A stretch of 8,310 bases of DNA from Thermomicrobiaceae bacterium (GTDB taxonomy: Bacteria > Chloroflexota > Chloroflexia > Thermomicrobiales > Thermomicrobiaceae). Each line of letters starts with the position of its first letter. Positions within the stretch are counted from its first letter, which is position 1. The stretch is from assembly GCA_007124395.1 (NCBI GenBank), contig SLFF01000011.1:1-8310 (forward strand), given 5' to 3'. Below are positions 6,724-8,310 of the stretch, piece by piece. The notes below the pieces were generated by a model, which ran no database searches, had not been told where the DNA came from, and saw only the letters and a list, made by a program, of their open reading frames with translations. Position numbers and translations under genes: made by a program.

Positions 6724-7425
6724 CTAGATACCGTGGGCGTCGGCAGCGGTAAGTGAGATCCGCGGAGCTGCGGACGGATCCCGCTCCTGCACCACATAGC
6801 TGCACATATGGTCTCCCGTGAGCATGTGACAGCCACGATCAACCTCGGCATCGAGCACGTCCCGGAACATAGAGGCTTCCTGGCGGCAGACCGCCGGAAA
6901 CTGTTCGGCAACAAGATCGATTGCACAGTTGTAGAGCTTGATGAGGAAGCGATTATCGTCCAGTGTCTCCCAGCTCGCCAGGTAGCCGATTTCGTCCATC
7001 CCACGGGTCAGCCCGGCTACTCGCTCCTGCAGCGGAGCATCTGGATCAATGTACCGTTGCAGAATACCCCGGGTCCGTTCACCACGGCGCGCCAGAAGGG
7101 CTTCAACCTTGCCGACTCCGTCGGTCTCGGCGAGGTCTTCGAGAAGATCAGAGATCACCATATCGTAGTGTTTGGGGAAGACGCCTTCGGCTCGTGGCGA
7201 TATGCGATAGAGGTGTGCCGGGCGTCCGATTGAACGGCGGGAGATAGTGGTTTCGACGAGTCCGTCGCGTTCGAGCGCAGCAAGATGTTTCCGAACCGCC
7301 ATCGAGGTCACGCCAACGATCTCGGCCAGCTGATCTGCGGTCAGGCCATCACTCTTTTTCAGGGCTTCGAGGACTTTGCCTCGAGTTGACCCCGGTTGCT
7401 TGCGACGCGCAATATGACGGCTCAT
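6724..7425 (-). CDS. Winged-helix transcriptional regulator with SufR-like C-terminal cysteines (probable Fe-S sensor)
   Basis: This 233-residue protein has an N-terminal DNA-binding winged helix: DGLTADQLAEIVGVTSMAVRKHLAALERDGLV (about 26-57) is the helix-turn-helix and GRPAHLYRISPRAEGVFPKHYD (67-88) is the wing, typical of the SufR/ArsR-like group. The C-terminal part has C167, C180, C199 and C208; the C-x12-C-x27-C frame in LYNCAI, FPAVC and DHMCSY matches the cysteine region that holds an iron-sulfur cluster in SufR-type repressors. C199 may be an extra ligand. The ATG at 7425 follows a strong GGAGGA about 9 bases away; the open frame runs upstream to 7758 but that part has no fold signal, so it is excluded. 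No suf genes are visible, so its targets may be the two flanking divergent promoters. Fe-S binding is inferred from family resemblance. Confidence 0.9.
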   Translation of the reverse strand: MSRHIARRKQPGSTRGKVLEALKKSDGLTADQLAEIVGVTSMAVRKHLAALERDGLVETTISRRSIGRPAHLYRISPRAEGVFPKHYDMVISDLLEDLAETDGVGKVEALLARRGERTRGILQRYIDPDAPLQERVAGLTRGMDEIGYLASWETLDDNRFLIKLYNCAIDLVAEQFPAVCRQEASMFRDVLDAEVDRGCHMLTGDHMCSYVVQERDPSAAPRISLTAADAHGI

Positions 7426-7709
7426 TTGATAACTTCCTCCATTGCCGAAGGATAACACAGCATTTCGCTGCCGCTGTTGCTCATGATCGCGTTTGCCCGG
7501 CCGCTCGAGAAGAGCGAGGCAGGCCGTTCGTACCGGCAGTCGGGTGCAAACGTACTCAGCAGCCTGATCCAATGTCATCGCGAAATGCCAGTATGACGTT
7601 GCTATACTCTGCAACAACGCTGTCCGTGTCATAAGAGACCTGAGAACAGCAGCGGGTTGATGTCCCGTGTGTCGGGCAACCCCGAACTCGCCAGCGATAT
7701 GGACCACCG
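7426..7709. other. Divergent intergenic region between the regulator and the Tic20-like gene
   Basis: No credible gene is seen in these 284 bases. For the regulator (minus strand) a weak extended -10, TGTTATCCT, lies about 25-30 bases before the ATG, with no clear -35. For the rightward gene, an extended -10 overlapped by an inverted repeat lies at 7598-7615, listed separately. A further possible stem pairs CAAC-AA-CGCTG (7612-7622) with CAGCG-G-GTTG (7650-7659) in the rightward transcript leader. Confidence 0.5.
7598..7615 (+). promoter_or_regulatory. Extended -10 promoter inside a GTTGC-N8-GCAAC inverted repeat (operator candidate)
   Basis: TGCTATACT (7600-7608) is a close match to an extended -10 reading rightward; no good -35 is present, as is common for that class. 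GTTGC (7598-7602) and GCAAC (7611-7615) form a perfect 5-bp inverted repeat bracketing the TATACT hexamer. A protein bound there would block RNA polymerase. The divergent winged-helix regulator is the natural candidate. Transcription would start near 7615, about 95 bases before the ATG at 7710. Regulation is inferred. Confidence 0.45.
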
Positions 7710-8310
7710 ATGAGCTCTCCTTCAATGACAGACGGCACCAACCGGTTGTCCCGCACAAGTCGATTGCTCGTTATGCTCGCCTACCTCTTCGGTGCGGTGG
7801 GGCTACTGATCGTTGCCATCGGGCCGCGCAATCCGTTCCTGGTTCGCCATGCACAACAGGCGATGATCATCCATCTGATACGGCTGGTGGCGGTGATCGG
7901 CGCGATGCTGACATGGTACGTTAGCGCCGAGAATTCTCCAGGGCTCGTACTCTCCGAACTCACGCTCCATATTGGAATGCTTGTGTTGATCGGCCTTCCC
8001 TGGCCAGGGGAGATACCGATCGAGCTCTTCGGGCTGCTTGCTCTGCCACTCGGGGGACCGTGGATTCTCTCCCTGGTCGGTGCTGCGGCTGGTTCTGCCG
8101 GGCGAAGTTTTGATTTTTCGGCCGCATTCTCCTCTATCTGGCCTGAAGTAGTGATGGATCAGACGCCCCAGATCGGAACCCCGGAATACGATCGCTGGAT
8201 CGGGCTGCGCGGTAGCCGTCGCGGAGCTGATGCCGAAGCCAACGGGGCATCACTTTACGACGTAGAGCGTGGCGTCGCTCGGGATATTCGTGATCAGCGG
8301 CTGGAGCGAA
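7710..8310 (+). CDS. Tic20/DUF4870-like multi-pass membrane protein (C-terminus cut by window edge)
   Basis: The frame is open from 7644 to the end; the first ATG is at 7710, with an alternative at 7725 and no clear Shine-Dalgarno for either. It gives 200 residues. After a polar N-terminus, hydrophobic segments lie near 18-38, 53-71, 82-97 and 105-128. The stretch NPFLVRHAQQA (41-51), directly after TM1, is the family-like hallmark of DUF4870/Tic20-type small membrane proteins, in which a charged residue and His-x-x-Gln follow the first helix. Beyond the helices, residues 140-200 are polar and charged (RGSRRGADAEANG, DVERGVARDIRDQ) and continue off the edge, so this is longer than the usual stand-alone family member. 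It is divergent from the regulator and shares its promoter region. Function is unknown. Confidence 0.75.
   Translation, partial: MSSPSMTDGTNRLSRTSRLLVMLAYLFGAVGLLIVAIGPRNPFLVRHAQQAMIIHLIRLVAVIGAMLTWYVSAENSPGLVLSELTLHIGMLVLIGLPWPGEIPIELFGLLALPLGGPWILSLVGAAAGSAGRSFDFSAAFSSIWPEVVMDQTPQIGTPEYDRWIGLRGSRRGADAEANGASLYDVERGVARDIRDQRLER

Noticed and set aside
6559..6756. 65-residue frame overlapping the small membrane-protein gene
   Set aside because: It uses another frame, lacks an organised hydrophobic helix and runs into the regulator gene; the 55-residue frame is better supported.
7426..7758. N-terminal extension of the regulator reading frame (111 extra residues)
   Set aside because: The ATG at 7425 has a strong ribosome-binding site and starts right before the winged helix; the extension has no domain and would cover the whole divergent promoter region and overlap the Tic20-like gene start.

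Overview
The window is about 57-60% GC by eye and holds eight protein-coding genes, two of them cut by the window edges. No RNA gene, CRISPR array or insertion sequence was recognised. The gene set (Opp/Dpp-type transporter with a Tat-like, lipobox-bearing binding protein; a MoxR-DUF58-DUF4129 operon; a SufR-like winged-helix regulator) suits a high-GC free-living bacterium such as a Chloroflexota/Thermomicrobia-type or actinobacterial lineage. That placement is an inference from gene style, not from a marker gene.

Layout. (1) Positions 1-2417, minus strand: an oligopeptide/dipeptide-type ABC importer. The solute-binding lipoprotein is transcribed first, then a strong 10-bp hairpin, then the first permease, which runs off the left edge. 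The binding protein has an extremely acidic linker (45 of 66 residues Asp/Glu) just after the lipobox Cys. (2) 2421-2693: a gene-free leader with a plausible sigma70-type promoter for the binding protein and several possible hairpins. (3) 2694-6424, minus strand: a tight three-gene operon of MoxR AAA+ ATPase, DUF58 protein and polytopic membrane protein with a C-terminal DUF4129 domain. The last two genes overlap by one base (TGATG). (4) 6425-6541: a divergent promoter region. (5) 6542-6709, plus strand: an unrecognised 55-residue single-pass membrane protein. (6) 6724-7425, minus strand: a helix-turn-helix regulator with a SufR-like cysteine pattern, converging on the small gene across an 8-bp inverted repeat. 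(7) 7426-7709: a divergent intergenic region with an inverted repeat over an extended -10. (8) 7710 to the right edge, plus strand: a Tic20/DUF4870-like membrane protein, incomplete.

How they may work together. The transporter and the MoxR operon are two separate, commonplace units. The most interesting regulatory signal is that the two intergenic regions flanking the small gene and the regulator share an 11-bp word (CAGCGTTGTTG) and an 8-bp word (GACGTTGC), the latter beside a -10-like hexamer in both. This suggests that the SufR-like regulator may control both the moxR/small-gene divergon and its own divergon with the Tic20-like gene. I see no clearly new multi-gene system; most of the window is ordinary, with a few regulatory and protein-design features worth checking.
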